Below, in pieces: positions 1-11,217 of a DNA stretch of 64,000 nt. Where the stretch lies: positions 132,528,096-132,592,095 of the forward strand of contig CM051455.1 of the NCBI GenBank assembly GCA_028274465.1, in the 5' to 3' direction. The stretch's first letter is position 1, and the number at the start of each line of letters is the position of its first letter. The notes beneath the pieces are model-generated. The model was given only the letters and a program-made list of their open reading frames with translations. It searched no databases and had not been told where the DNA came from. The position numbers and the translations under genes were made by a program. Source of the stretch: Plantago ovata. Lineage: Eukaryota; Streptophyta; Magnoliopsida; Lamiales; Plantaginaceae.

Positions 1-1771
1 TTTTGGGAGGAGCAGTTTGCTTCGGTGCCTTTTGCTTACGTCACCAATACCCATATTTGGCGCTTTTTGCAGTAGGACAGTTGTTGGTCTTTGCTACTCA
101 GGTATTTCCCATTTGAAAGCATATTATTGTGTAACTTGCTAGTAAACTCAAATGCAGTTATATCCTACATTCTGTAATACTGTAGCCCTAGGTTCCGTCA
201 AATTACATATAATGCTCTTTTATCCTTTGGCAATGATTATAGTTACACTAGTTCCTCTATCATTACCGGTGCTTTATATCTTCAACCATGAAAATACAAC
301 TTCCTCTGTTCCTAATGTACTGTTTGTTTCTATTGAAAATCTAATTCCTTTAATATTTGCCTCTTTTCTAATATGCACCATCACCCCTAAAATACTAACT
401 CTTCTTCCCATAATTGGATCGTACCTAATTAACGAAAATATTGGTTTGTGTGATTGGATTGAAACGGACATCTGATTTAAAATAATAAATAAATAATTAA
501 AAATCCACGGGGTTAAATTATGTGCAGTTAGGCAAGGTTTAAGTTCCCGTATGTATGATTTTTTTCATTTATAACTATGCAGGCACCTGTTAATTTTGTC
601 TGCCTCCACTCTGTCAAGCCTAGTCTCAGACCATTATCTATGTCAATGTCAACCGTAGCGATACACGTACTTGGTGATGTCCCGTCTGCTCCACTTGTTG
701 GGCTTCTTCAGGTTCGCCTACTCAACCTCTACTATTGCATGATTTTGGTTTTAATCCTTGTAAGCCACATTGTGGCTATTGAAAGTATGAAAAACCAAAT
801 GTATTCAATTATACGCAATCATGTTAGATTCGTTAAAGCATAGATGCTTGCTGATATAGTTTATGTAAAAGGTCAAAAGTCGTGGATCTGCTTTAATTGA
901 AATGGATTTGCCTTACAGTGGAGTTTAACACCAGATGTGTTTTGGGTAGCTAGAACTACAATACTCAAAGTTAAAAAGGATGGGGGAAAAAGCAATTAAA
1001 AGTGACTTTTTTGCCAGAATATGCTAGGAATATAGAAAGCTGGAACTTTTTAGTCTTTGTAGATGATCTAGACATAAAAGTCCTACCAACTTGAGCCATT
1101 TATCTTGCATAAAATTTTCAATTACTAAATTTTCTTAACACCCTCATAATTGAAGAAAAATTATTATGACGTTTTCTGGAGATGGAATATTAAAAGGATT
1201 GGAGACAATCTATCAAATCTTGAATAATACTACGATTACATTTGGAAATTGAAACCGACTTGATTGCTTTTGATTGGCCATGATCCTGATGATACTCCAA
1301 TCCCCTCGAAAACTTGTAGTTACAGACTGCATGCTTTGTTACTCTTTAAGAACTATAAGTACTTAATTTTGTATGGAAAGCTGATAACTAGGGAATGGGA
1401 TTGTATAACTTCTGAATTTTTGCTGGTATGTTCTTAACACAACCTTTCTGTAGGACCGTATTCACAACTGGAGGAAAACTGCTCTTGCATTGACGTCCAT
1501 TCTTTTCCTTGCGGCTATAATTTGGTTTATAGGTAATTTTAGTTTATAGATATTCCATCTGAGTTTTTTTCCTTCTCTAAATTAGAACTTTCTGTTAGAT
1601 GTGGAGAAAATGCGATTTCACAATTACTGGCCTACTTTTATGACAGGAATTTTCATGCATAGTGTGGATAGATACAATGACGAGAGTGACAGCTCAATTC
1701 CTGTGTCTACTGAGCCTGAGAATATGAATGCAGCTCCATTGCAAGAAGAAAAGAAAGCAGAAACTGTGTAG
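1..1771 (+). CDS. Spinster-homolog MFS transporter, 3' part only
   Basis: This is the C-terminal part of a probable sphingolipid transporter of the spinster family (major facilitator superfamily, multi-pass membrane protein). I read four coding segments joined by GT-AG introns: 3-101, 583-711, 1454-1532 and 1599-1771 (TAG stop). The third exon supplies residues that follow directly on GVLQ-type sequence. Diagnostic stretches are NFVCLHSVKPSLRPLS and GDVPSAPLVGLLQ, which match the conserved late transmembrane part of plant spinster homologs. They are followed by a hydrophobic helix and a polar tail rich in Glu and Ser that contains HSVDRYNDES. The first visible exon is also hydrophobic (a transmembrane helix). 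The N-terminal two thirds lie outside the window. The gene converges on the pyrophosphatase gene downstream. Family assignment is from remembered homologs, not a search. Confidence 0.85.
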
Positions 1772-2659
1772 CTTCTGCCCAACCCTGAATCGCAAGCTCA
1801 ATTTTGACCGAGAAATGTACATATAGCTTAGAGTTTCCTCTCCGAATTGTCCATATAGCTTTTTTTTTCTTTTTCTTTCTGAATGAGTAGTTAGCAAGAC
1901 TGTGTTGGTTATTATTTTCATGGTATGAATTATTTGCTGTTTCTAAGAATTTCGGGTCTTGGCTTTGAGAGGATTTGCTCTTTTTTCTGTATAGTTGATA
2001 GTATTTGCCTTTGTTAGAACAATTTAGGTCCCTTCGTTGAAGATCACTTGTACTATGAAACTCTGTGATGAAAGGAAAATGCTTATATAGGCCTGGTCCA
2101 AGTAAGTGGTTTCCCCCTAAGGTCTATAAGAAGATACTAGCTGCTTAATAATCTAGTAATGTAGAGTGGCTCTCTAACAATTTGATCGTTGGAGTACTGT
2201 AATTGTTGCCAAAAAGATAATTTACAAATAGATGGTTTATGCCTAATTAATAGAACTGATGTTTAAACTTTGATTCCTGAATATGTTTTTCCTTGTGAAC
2301 CAGAAATTAATCGGTCTTTTCGAGAGTGCTCCATTAAGATTTCAACAGAAACTTGACGAAAATTCTTTATCACGATTCCTCACTACAAAGCTAATTTGAT
2401 ACACCACAAACAAGAAACTTTTGAGTTTGCATTGTATAAACTGATAAAAGAGTTGCATAAAATGCAAGAGAAAAACAAGAATCCTCAGGAAGAGTATATT
2501 TCTCAAATTGGAGGTTATCGCATCATAAAGAGTCAAAAACCTCGAAAAAAGGAAATTCGTTTGAATCTCGACAAATGAGAAGTAAAACTTGCGAAAAGGT
2601 GGCCTTCAGCATCCAATCGTAAGTGGAGAGGACTAGCATCTCAGATCCAATTATGGCAT
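1772..2659. other. Intergenic space between two convergent genes
   Basis: This stretch holds the 3' UTR of the spinster gene (left) and of the pyrophosphatase gene (right). A pyrimidine tract lies at about 1860-1880. I see no convincing ORF or repeat; the 60-residue ORF at 2396-2578 has no recognisable motif. Confidence 0.6.
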
Positions 2660-5600
2660 TTACACAAGTGAGAGCTCACCAGCAGGAATGGATCTCTTGA
2701 CAAGTTTGGCCCAAGATTCGTTGGTTTCAGCAATAACCTTAAGGGCATAATCCTGAAATCATTTGAGATCAAATACATGAGCAAGTCGACAAGCAATATT
2801 GGGTTGAATAAGTACATCCCTAACCCCTTAACCATTTGGTCCGCTTTATGTCCGTATAGAAATTGTGTTTTGTTTTAGTATCCCTTTTCTTTTTAACACT
2901 GAATCGGTGATGATGCTTTGCATATAGACAAAATTGACTCCCCATTTGAAACTTCAAGAAGCATAGCCCAAGAATGTAGGCTCGGACAGACTATCGAAAC
3001 TTTTGGTAATACAGAAATGAGATACCTTGTTTGCTGGCTTGTTGCCGAGACCAAACTTATTAGCAGGTTTTCCATCAGGAATCTTGTAGTCTCTGAACCA
3101 GTCCCTGATTGCGGTAAGAGTTCCCTGTACAAGAATGTGCAATGAGTTGACACAAATTGGTGGAAAGACGATAGGGATGAGATATTGAATGGAAAATGTA
3201 CAACTATAAACTGGATGACTTCAACACTATTTGATGAATGTGTCAGAATCTTAGCAAAAAGATAACAGACACCCTACAAAGTCGAAACCATGTCATGTGC
3301 ACTACCAGAAACACTAGTTCCTGCATCAGTGAAATTGATGTGTCTTTCACTTCTCTTTTCGTGTTGGAAACACAAGGGTGAGTTCAAGTTTCCAAGCACC
3401 ATCAATAAATCTTTGGCTTTGTATTTAAATGAAAATAAGTAGAGATGGACGGTTCTTGAGCCAATATACGTATAAAGTTGAAAGAAGCTCAAGTTTGAAT
3501 TCCCCATTACTCTGTTGTCAGTGAACTTCATTAGCGATGTAGAGAAGTTTTACTGTGGACACGAAGTGTGCTCTGAGATTGTTGACCATGCATACATGAT
3601 TCAATGCAGAACCAGGCTTACTCTTCCATCAGTAGCTACTAGCTAGTAACACTAGTTTCGCCATGGATATAAACAGCATCTCCAAGTTAAACATCAGCTT
3701 CTTTGGCTGTATTCACCTCCATGATTAGTAGTATACATTACCTCACTTTTTTTTTGTTGTGTGTGTAGGTGGGGGGTCGGTGGTGGTGGTTAAATAAAGT
3801 AGCAGAGGCAAAAAATGGTAATCACTTATTCAATCAGCCCATCCATCTACGAATTCAACGTACAATTGAAGAGCGCGATGTTTATAACATTCCTGTCATA
3901 AAGCTATTATATTCTATGAGCTTAAATTCATGCTTTGATGGAATTCGAAATAGCCTGTCAGATTCCAATATCAAGTAGGAAGCCATTTGGTAAACCCATA
4001 ATGGTAGTATCCAATGAAAAACAGAAGCAATAGCGAAGAAAGAGGAATACTTTGAACAGAGAGGAAGGTTCAGGTAAAAGGAAAACCAAAGTATTCACAT
4101 ATCCTTGCTTAGTTAGTAAACGAATCCTAATGCATTTCGCGAGGTGGAACAATATCTTAATGGGAATCATCTATCTTCTTCTTCTCTCCCCTTTTATTTA
4201 TTTATTTATTTATTATTTTTTTTAAAAAATTATTTTAAATAAGATTCTTGAACGATGAACAATTTTTGAAGTGAATAACCGTAAATAAAGATTTTATAGG
4301 CTAATGAAAAGCTCTCCTTTTTTTTTTCCAGGTTCAATTTCTAAATCCTTATCTTCCATTGCTTTCATAACTCTTCGAAGATGCTTTTTGGGGAGATTTC
4401 ACCAAGCAACTCATTTTTTAGATGCTTTTTATTTTGGTCAAACCTTAATGAATATTAATGTGAAATCTATTCATTTTGTTTTATGACAATAGGTCTTTCT
4501 AGAACCGAGACAGGTTTTTCGGACCTAAGAGTCAGAATGGTATACAAGTAAACAAGGGGTCAGAGTCTCAAAGTCTAAGAATGAACAGAAGTTCTAGATA
4601 TTGGAATTTTTAAAAGCTAAATGTGATTGAGGTCTCTTTCCCCCGTTTGGGATGAGACAAAATAGAAACCACATGTCTCTTTACATTACCTATATAAGAA
4701 TAAGGATCTTATTATGCCATATTTTGAAAAGAATGGGAATGATAAATGTTTAAAGCAGCAGGCTCACTAGTTACATTACAAGTTCAATTCACATCACATG
4801 ATTTACAACAAATTCATTCTCCTTAAGAACTCACTGGGAAGTGGGAAGTGGAAACAAGCAAACGGATCTCTCACACCAGAAGTATAAAAATAAATGCATA
4901 AATAAATAAAAGAAGGTGCCAAAGAAAAGGCTTTTATGAATCCAATTATGCTTTCAGAGTTTCAGGCGCACATGAGATGATGGTCACACATGCAGGCTTT
5001 CACTTTATATTTAGAAAGGAACTACACAGTACAAACAACACCATACACTGAACCGTGAAACTGATGCAGGGAACTAAGTGTAAAACAAAATGACAAACTA
5101 CATACATAATTTTAAAAGGTAAGCAGCTAATGTATCAAAAATGTGAAAAAAATTAACATACCGGGAAATGCTTCTCAACATCGTCGATATCATTGACAAG
5201 TGAGGCTTTAGGATCATCCAATGAAATAGCAACAATTTTCCAGTCAAGTTCCCCCTCATCAATCATGGCCAAGGCAGCCAAGGGCTTGACTCTCAAAATT
5301 TGCCCAATTTTGCCTTGGGTCTCACCAATTTCAACAACATCAACTGCAAAGGAAACCGAATATCAGTACTAAGTTGAATGGCTTCCACAGTATATCCATG
5401 TCTTTGTTGATCAGAGAATTAATAAAAAGCTACTCAATAACCGAAATGTATGAATGGACCAATAATGTACCTGGATCATTGTCTCCAAATGCTCCATCAA
5501 CTTCAGCATTTGCATGTGAAGGATCTTCCCATGTCTGTGGAAGCAACCCATAGTTCCAATTAATGTTGTATCTGCAAGAGCATACACACGATAACTAATG

Positions 5601-7512
5601 AGTGGCAACGACAAATGCAACTTTTCAAGGAGTATTAAACAAAAAAGGAGAAGGGGAAAGAAATAAGAGATCTCGTTTATGGTGCTTTTTAAGATTTGTT
5701 TTGGTACAGCACCATCAGATGTGAGTCAAGGTTCAGAGAAATATAAGAATCGGATAACCCTCTCTTGCGTACGTAATTACCTAAGACGAAGTAACTCAAA
5801 GGGCTAAGTCCAAATTAGATAAAGAACAGCAGGGCTTATATTATAATTTATGCAATTGCCTGCTATATCAGATGTGAGTCAAGGTTCAGAGAAATATAAG
5901 AATCAGATAACCCCTCTTGCGTACGTAATTACCTAAGACGAAGTAACTCAAAGGGCTAAGTCCAAATTAGATAAAGAACAGCAGGGCTTATATTATAATT
6001 TATGCAATTGCTTGCTATATAGAATATTTACAGGGAACGCTAGTGAAAAAATGAAACAAATAAACTTTTCCCTCCTTTCATTTTACTTATTTCAGATTAT
6101 AGAAATGATTTCTGTTTACTATATCCAGTCAGGAGAAAATATAAATGACATTCATACATGATTTCATCAGTCAAAGTTTCAAACCTGCAACAAAGTTTAC
6201 TTTTTTGCCTTGGATTGGTCAGAACCATTTACTAAGACGTTCAAAAGCTGTCTAGTGAAAACTTCCAACTATGTCGACCAAGTAACATGTCTCACTCTTT
6301 ATAGTATAACCATTTGGAAGTTTTGAGCCACTCAAACATCCAAAGGTGCAGATACCGAAAACTAAAAGAGCTACATGAAGATAACATTCTTTTATCACAG
6401 GGAACACCAATATAACGCAATGAAAACATGAAAACCACCAAACTTACGGATAGTATCTAAGCTTTCCTTTCTTGGTGTCCTGTTTAATCGGAGTCCACAC
6501 CTCATCTGTAGCAACCTCCATCTTAGCACTCGACTCTTTGGGGATTTCAACAATGAAATTAAACACGCCATCACCCGAGTGTAAAGGTATATCATGCCAC
6601 GGTGAAATCTGTACATCCAGTAAAAACAACGCTTCATATTAGCTACTGAACACAAACACATATTTCTACGACATGGAACATAAAAAGAACATCAAATCAA
6701 CCCTTCACCCATCTAACAAGTTAATCTTCAACTCCTTGGTTACCCTATACATCCCCTTCCCATTTCTAATCAAATATTCAAGAACCATATGATTCTTATA
6801 TGGGTTGAAATCTCAAAAGATTCAAGCTAGGCCATGGTTATAAAACCTTCTGAATAGTTAATCTAACACAAAACCCATATCTATGAAAGGCCAAGCCTCA
6901 CACTTTATGCACACACAAAATGTATCACACGAGAACAAACCAAAGACCAAGCCTCACATTTTACGCACACACTAAAACAAACCAATCTACTAACTTTAAT
7001 TTTCGATTTCTTGTTTGTGAATTCAACCAATCAACTAGATGAATTCAACCAATCAACTAGATAACACCTAATTTCATACACCCCTAATGGCTTCTTCTTA
7101 TTCGTAATCTATACGTTAACCCTTATCGTTTTCTTAAACCTCAAAACAAATGCATCTTTTCAGCTCAAACAATCAACAATAAACAATTGCACCACAACAC
7201 AAATACCCATAAAGCAAGAAAAAGATTAAAGATTAAAGATTGAATGAATTTGTATACCTTTTTACCAGAATTGTCCTCAAAGAAGACACGGTAATCGAGG
7301 GTTTCAGGCTGGCCTTCTTCTTTGGTCTGAAACTGGGTGGGGTTGTAGATAGCATTGCAAGAGAGGAGGCGTTTTTTCTGGGAGAAGATTCGGTTGGACT
7401 TGAAGGAAAGGCTGATTCTTTGGGAGTTTCCTCCGCCAAGAAATGGGGTTTTGGAGAGGAGGGTAGAGGTGATGGCGTTGCTGTGGGACGCTATGACTCT
7501 GGTGGCCGCCAT
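2660..7512 (-). CDS. PPA6: Soluble inorganic pyrophosphatase 6, chloroplastic
   Basis: Family I inorganic pyrophosphatase hydrolyses PPi to two phosphates and so pulls plastid biosynthetic reactions forward. Six exons on the minus strand, 7258-7512, 6448-6608, 5471-5571, 5162-5343, 3026-3124 and 2660-2752, join in frame to 296 codons plus stop. That is close to the 300 residues of Arabidopsis PPA6. Residues 1 to about 60 are Ser/Thr/Arg-rich and lack acidic residues, as expected of a chloroplast transit peptide. The catalytic metal-binding signature DNDPVDV is at residues 169-175. Other family stretches are [23 protein letters not shown] and [17 protein letters not shown]. All introns have GT-AG ends and phases agree. 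The start is the first ATG of the transit peptide exon. No lesion is visible. Confidence 0.95.
5714..6019. repeat. 153-bp tandem duplication inside a PPA6 intron
   Basis: The block at 5714-5866 is repeated almost identically at 5867-6019 (both begin atcagatgtgagtcaaggtt and end gctatat). The only differences I noticed are one or two substitutions and a short deletion. It lies in the intron between exons 2 and 3 of the pyrophosphatase gene and looks recent. Confidence 0.9.
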
Positions 7513-7737
7513 TTTTTTCTTGGGGGGTGAGATGATGGAGAAGAAGGTGTAGCCACACAGAAGAGAGAAGAGAAGACTGAATTGATTGATGACAACCGAA
7601 TCAACACTGACTACTTGTGAGTGTGATGAGTGGAGTTATTATATGTGTAGCTCGTGTGACAAAAATGTGTTTTTTATATTATTTTCCTTTTTTAGTTTTA
7701 AAGAATAGTATTATTTTGTGCTTTAATTAACATATTC
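7513..7737 (-). promoter_or_regulatory. 5' UTR and putative promoter of PPA6
   Basis: Region upstream of the PPA6 start codon on the minus strand. A TATA-like run (catataataa when read on the minus strand) lies at 7636-7645, about 125 bases before the ATG. The assignment rests on position only. Confidence 0.35.
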
Positions 7738-7789
7738 TTGTTTTTTAATCCTACTACAAGATTGGAAAATCCCTTCTCAGGAAACTCGA

Positions 7790-8830
7790 ACTTGCAATGC
7801 CCCTCCATTTCTCTGTGGGTGGGAGTTATGTTATTCTCAACCGGCTCGGGCTTTATTACGGTGATTCATTACTCTGATCTTGCCAAGGGGTCCAGCGGGA
7901 GGATCGGTTGGGTCCTTTTTACTGCTCGCCCTTACTCTTCACAATCACCCGTTGGATCTCGCCATTAAACAGACTTGTGAGCTTTCTCTTCATGCTTGGT
8001 ATCTGGATGATGGCATGATTTTTGGTGATACTCTTATGGTTGCCAAGGCATTAGATATTATCCGAGCGGAGAGGCCAGCTCGTGAATTGGTTCTGAATGT
8101 GGATAAGACTGAACTCTTTTGGCCGGTTGAGGATCCTAGGGGAAGGGTGGATGGTGTTTTCCCATTCAATATCTCCCGTCCGCTTCAGGGTGTGAAACTA
8201 CTTGGAGAGTTCAGTCAGTGTGGATCCTGGGTTTTGTCGTGACCTTGCATTGAAAAGGGTCTCCAAGACCATTTCTCTTATGGATGGTATTCACAAGCTT
8301 GATGATCCCCAATGTGAGATTCTTTTTCTTCGCAAGTGCGCAGGGGTTGAAAAATGTCTTATGCTTTGCGGACTTGCTCTCCCTTGTCTTTTGGGGAGGC
8401 TCAGACTCAATTTGATCAGGCCCTACGCATTTATTTGGAGAAGATTGTTACTAGATCAGGGCCAGGTTTTGGGGGATTGGCAATGCCAGCTCGCCACGCT
8501 CCCTATCAAGTTGGGTGGTCTTGGTGTCATTTGTGCTGGGGAGGTTATCCGCTACGCCTTCCTCGCTTCTTGCTTACAAACCAGCACAAAACATGCTAAG
8601 ATTCTATCGAAGATCGGTATTAGCTCCTCTGGTCCTTTTCAACATGCTTTGGATGATTACACAACCTCTTGTGATTATGATGTTCTCTCTACTACCACTA
8701 GCACTATCCCCCCCCCCTCGCGCGTTAATGATGACTATGGCAAAGTGCTATTTTGGTGTCATTGATGGTCAGCTTGTGTCTAGGTACATGCTTAGTCCCC
8801 GTCATGTCACTTTGCCGATGTACTCGTAAT
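7790..8830 (+). pseudogene. Reverse-transcriptase domain fragment (YLDDG type), frameshifted
   Basis: Several overlapping plus-strand ORFs in shifting frames together spell a retroelement polymerase. First comes a degraded DRLGPFLLLALTLH block, the usual QGDPLGP..FALTLHP region, with a frameshift near 7895. It is followed by HAWYLDDG, the catalytic Y-x-D-D box, then LNVDKTELFWP, GVFPFNISRPLQGVKLLG, LMDGIHKLDDPQCEILFLR and an ATLPIKLGGLGV block. Shifts near 8210, 8360 and 8515 break the frame. The sequence is more GC-rich than its surroundings. The order of blocks matches a common plant non-LTR-type RT family, but endonuclease and ORF1 are missing. It is a dead fragment, not a gene. Confidence 0.75.
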
Positions 8831-8914
8831 GGTGTTGGAGTAGCACATGAGAGTGTCGGTCCGACAAAGTCATAAGTTGGTATAAACTTCATTGGAGTTA
8901 TGAGGTGGTAATAA

Positions 8915-9258
8915 GGGGGCGTTGCGTTTGCAATGGTTTCAACTTAAAATAAGTGGTTTAAGTCAAAGAGGAGTTGGTAAAGTTCGTTGATTATAGAATT
9001 TGATGGGTGTTTGAAAAAAACTACTTGAAAGTTAGATAAGTTGAGGACTAGTGTTTGCAAACCTAACTTTTTTGATAAAATCAATTAAAATCCAGTTTAA
9101 TTTAAGGAGAAGCCGCTTAAGGAGATACAACCCAACTTCAACTTATCCAGCGTAATTTAAAAGAATCTGCCAGCTTATAAGCCGTTGCAACCACTCAAAA
9201 AACTACTTCTGCTTAAAATAAAAGATAAAATGGATAAGTTAAGCTGTTGCAAACACCC
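8915..9258. mobile_element. MITE with GGGTGTTTGCAAC-type inverted ends
   Basis: The left end reads gggggcgttgcgtttgcaa and the right end read in reverse complement gives gggtgtttgcaacagctta. The inside is AT-rich and shows further inverted similarity (aacttaaaataagtgg near the left, gcttaaaataaaag near the right). A size of about 340 bp and these ends fit a non-autonomous DNA transposon. A target duplication is not clear. Confidence 0.55.
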
Positions 9259-11217
9259 ACTGGCCACTAAGTAATGCAGAAGTATGAGCAGGGTAATATT
9301 GTTACATTTGTTTTTTTTATTTTTATTTGATACTTGTGCTTTATATTTGATACTTTACATTTGTCGTTTTAAAAATAAATAAAATAATGATAATAGGAAA
9401 AAATAAAATTTAGTTATACTTTTAAGTCTTTTACCTCGCATAAATGTGTTAAAAAAATAGTGATATTTTCCTTTTTTAAGTCAATCATTTAATTGTATTA
9501 AATTTGGTTTCACATTCTATTATATCATTCCTTGATTTAAGTTAACCAAATTGAACCCTTCAATTTCAAACATTGAGAAGCACCATATACTCCAAAAAAA
9601 TAACAATATCTACCAGAAATCTCATATACACCAAATTTTGGGATGATCCAATACAATGATTCTTGCTCCGAAACACAAACACCATGCATCTTATATATAT
9701 AGACGTGCACCACATATCTACCAAGCATCTCATATATTTTACGCCAAAATTTGGGATGATCTAATTAAGACGATGATGCTTGCTCCAAAGCGTAGCACCA
9801 TGTATCTCATAGCCATATCTACTAATCATCTAGTATTTTTCACACAAATCTTGAGATGATCCAAGACGATGATGCTTGCTTCGAAATCAGCATCATGCAT
9901 CTCCGAAAAATTTGTTAATTGATGACACTAAAACGATGATGGTTGTTTATAAAGAATGAAGAAAATTTTAATTTTTTAATATTAGATGTAGGGTTTCATT
10001 TGATTAGTAATTATGTTTCTATAATTACTAAAGCTAATTTTGACCAATTTTATGGAAATATGCACTAATTCAAAGAAATTATCTATCAATTATTAGTAAG
10101 AAAGTTTTAGGAATGCCACTTAATTAAAAGTTTCCCATGATAGTAAGGTCCAACTAACCTAATGATTAATCTGAGGACCAAGAAACATACGTCACACGTT
10201 GCGATTGACAAAGGGTTTAAACAAATTTTTACTGCATGCTAGTAGTTTAACATAAAATCTTATATTATGATCGAAAATAAAGAAGTCATGTTAAATTTGA
10301 GGTTTTGAGCTTCAAAACATGACTCAAGAATTCTTATGTGTATATATAACGTAGTTAAAAACATACATAACATACGTAAACACATGGTAACATGCACAAA
10401 AGAGGAATGAGAAAATAGAAACTTGTAGTCTCTAGACATGGGCCAAAAATCTAATTGAATCCGACGCCATTGAAGAATAAACATGAACTGGATAGGACCG
10501 TAAAACCTTGACATGTCACATTAGTTCATTCTTTTATGCTGGTGGATGCTACGGTGGTGAGCATCTGGTGACTATGTACACTGCAAGTGTATTAATTAAT
10601 TAACTTATAAGTTAGTCATGTTTATTTGACCTATTTACGAGAATATGTTCATTACATGTACACTTAGTGGTTGTTTTGATAAGCTTAGTTTGTAGCTTAA
10701 TTAAAATCAACCACATAATTTGTTTGGGTTTAAATATATTTTCAAATTTATAACCTTAAACTTTCATTAAAATAACTAGTTTGTCAAATATTTGTTTCAG
10801 CTATCTAATAAAGTTGGTCGATGATCAAGTAGTCTTTCTTATCATGTACTACGTTTTACTAATATAACGAAGCTCGCATGGTAAAAAGTGTCGATTTTAC
10901 ATTGGAGTTGAAAATAAAGTGGTAAAACACCAGTAAAGTTCATCCAGAGTTAAGAAAGACAAATCTGGCCACAAAACAAAACCAGGAAGTTATTAAAGTT
11001 TTGCCGCAAAAAACACACACAGGTTGGTTTCTTCCATTGACAAACTGTACCATTTCTTCTTCCAGAGCTTCCAGCAAAAACCTTTTTCACTTTCACAATT
11101 TCACTCTCGCAAGTTCCTTTTAATATATTAATTCAAACTGACATATATGCAAACTCTAATTTCGCACAAAATCGATCCATTCCCAAACCCTAATCCCCAT
11201 CGGTAATTTCATCCCAA
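9259..11217. other. AT-rich intergenic region upstream of PAT23
   Basis: No supported gene. It contains a degenerate tandem repeat (9585-9910, listed separately). The last roughly 200 bases, with a CT-rich leader near 11040-11110, probably include the promoter and 5' UTR of the PAT23-like gene. Confidence 0.6.
9585..9910. repeat. Degenerate tandem repeat of about 120 bp
   Basis: Three diverged units share the run aaattttgggatgatcc, then an aatgatgcttgctccgaaa-like run, then an accatgcatctcatata-like run. Units start near 9632, 9745 and 9847. I see no coding content. Confidence 0.6.

Noticed and set aside
152-475. 107-residue ORF near the left edge
   Set aside because: It lies inside an intron of the spinster gene, with no homology recognised.
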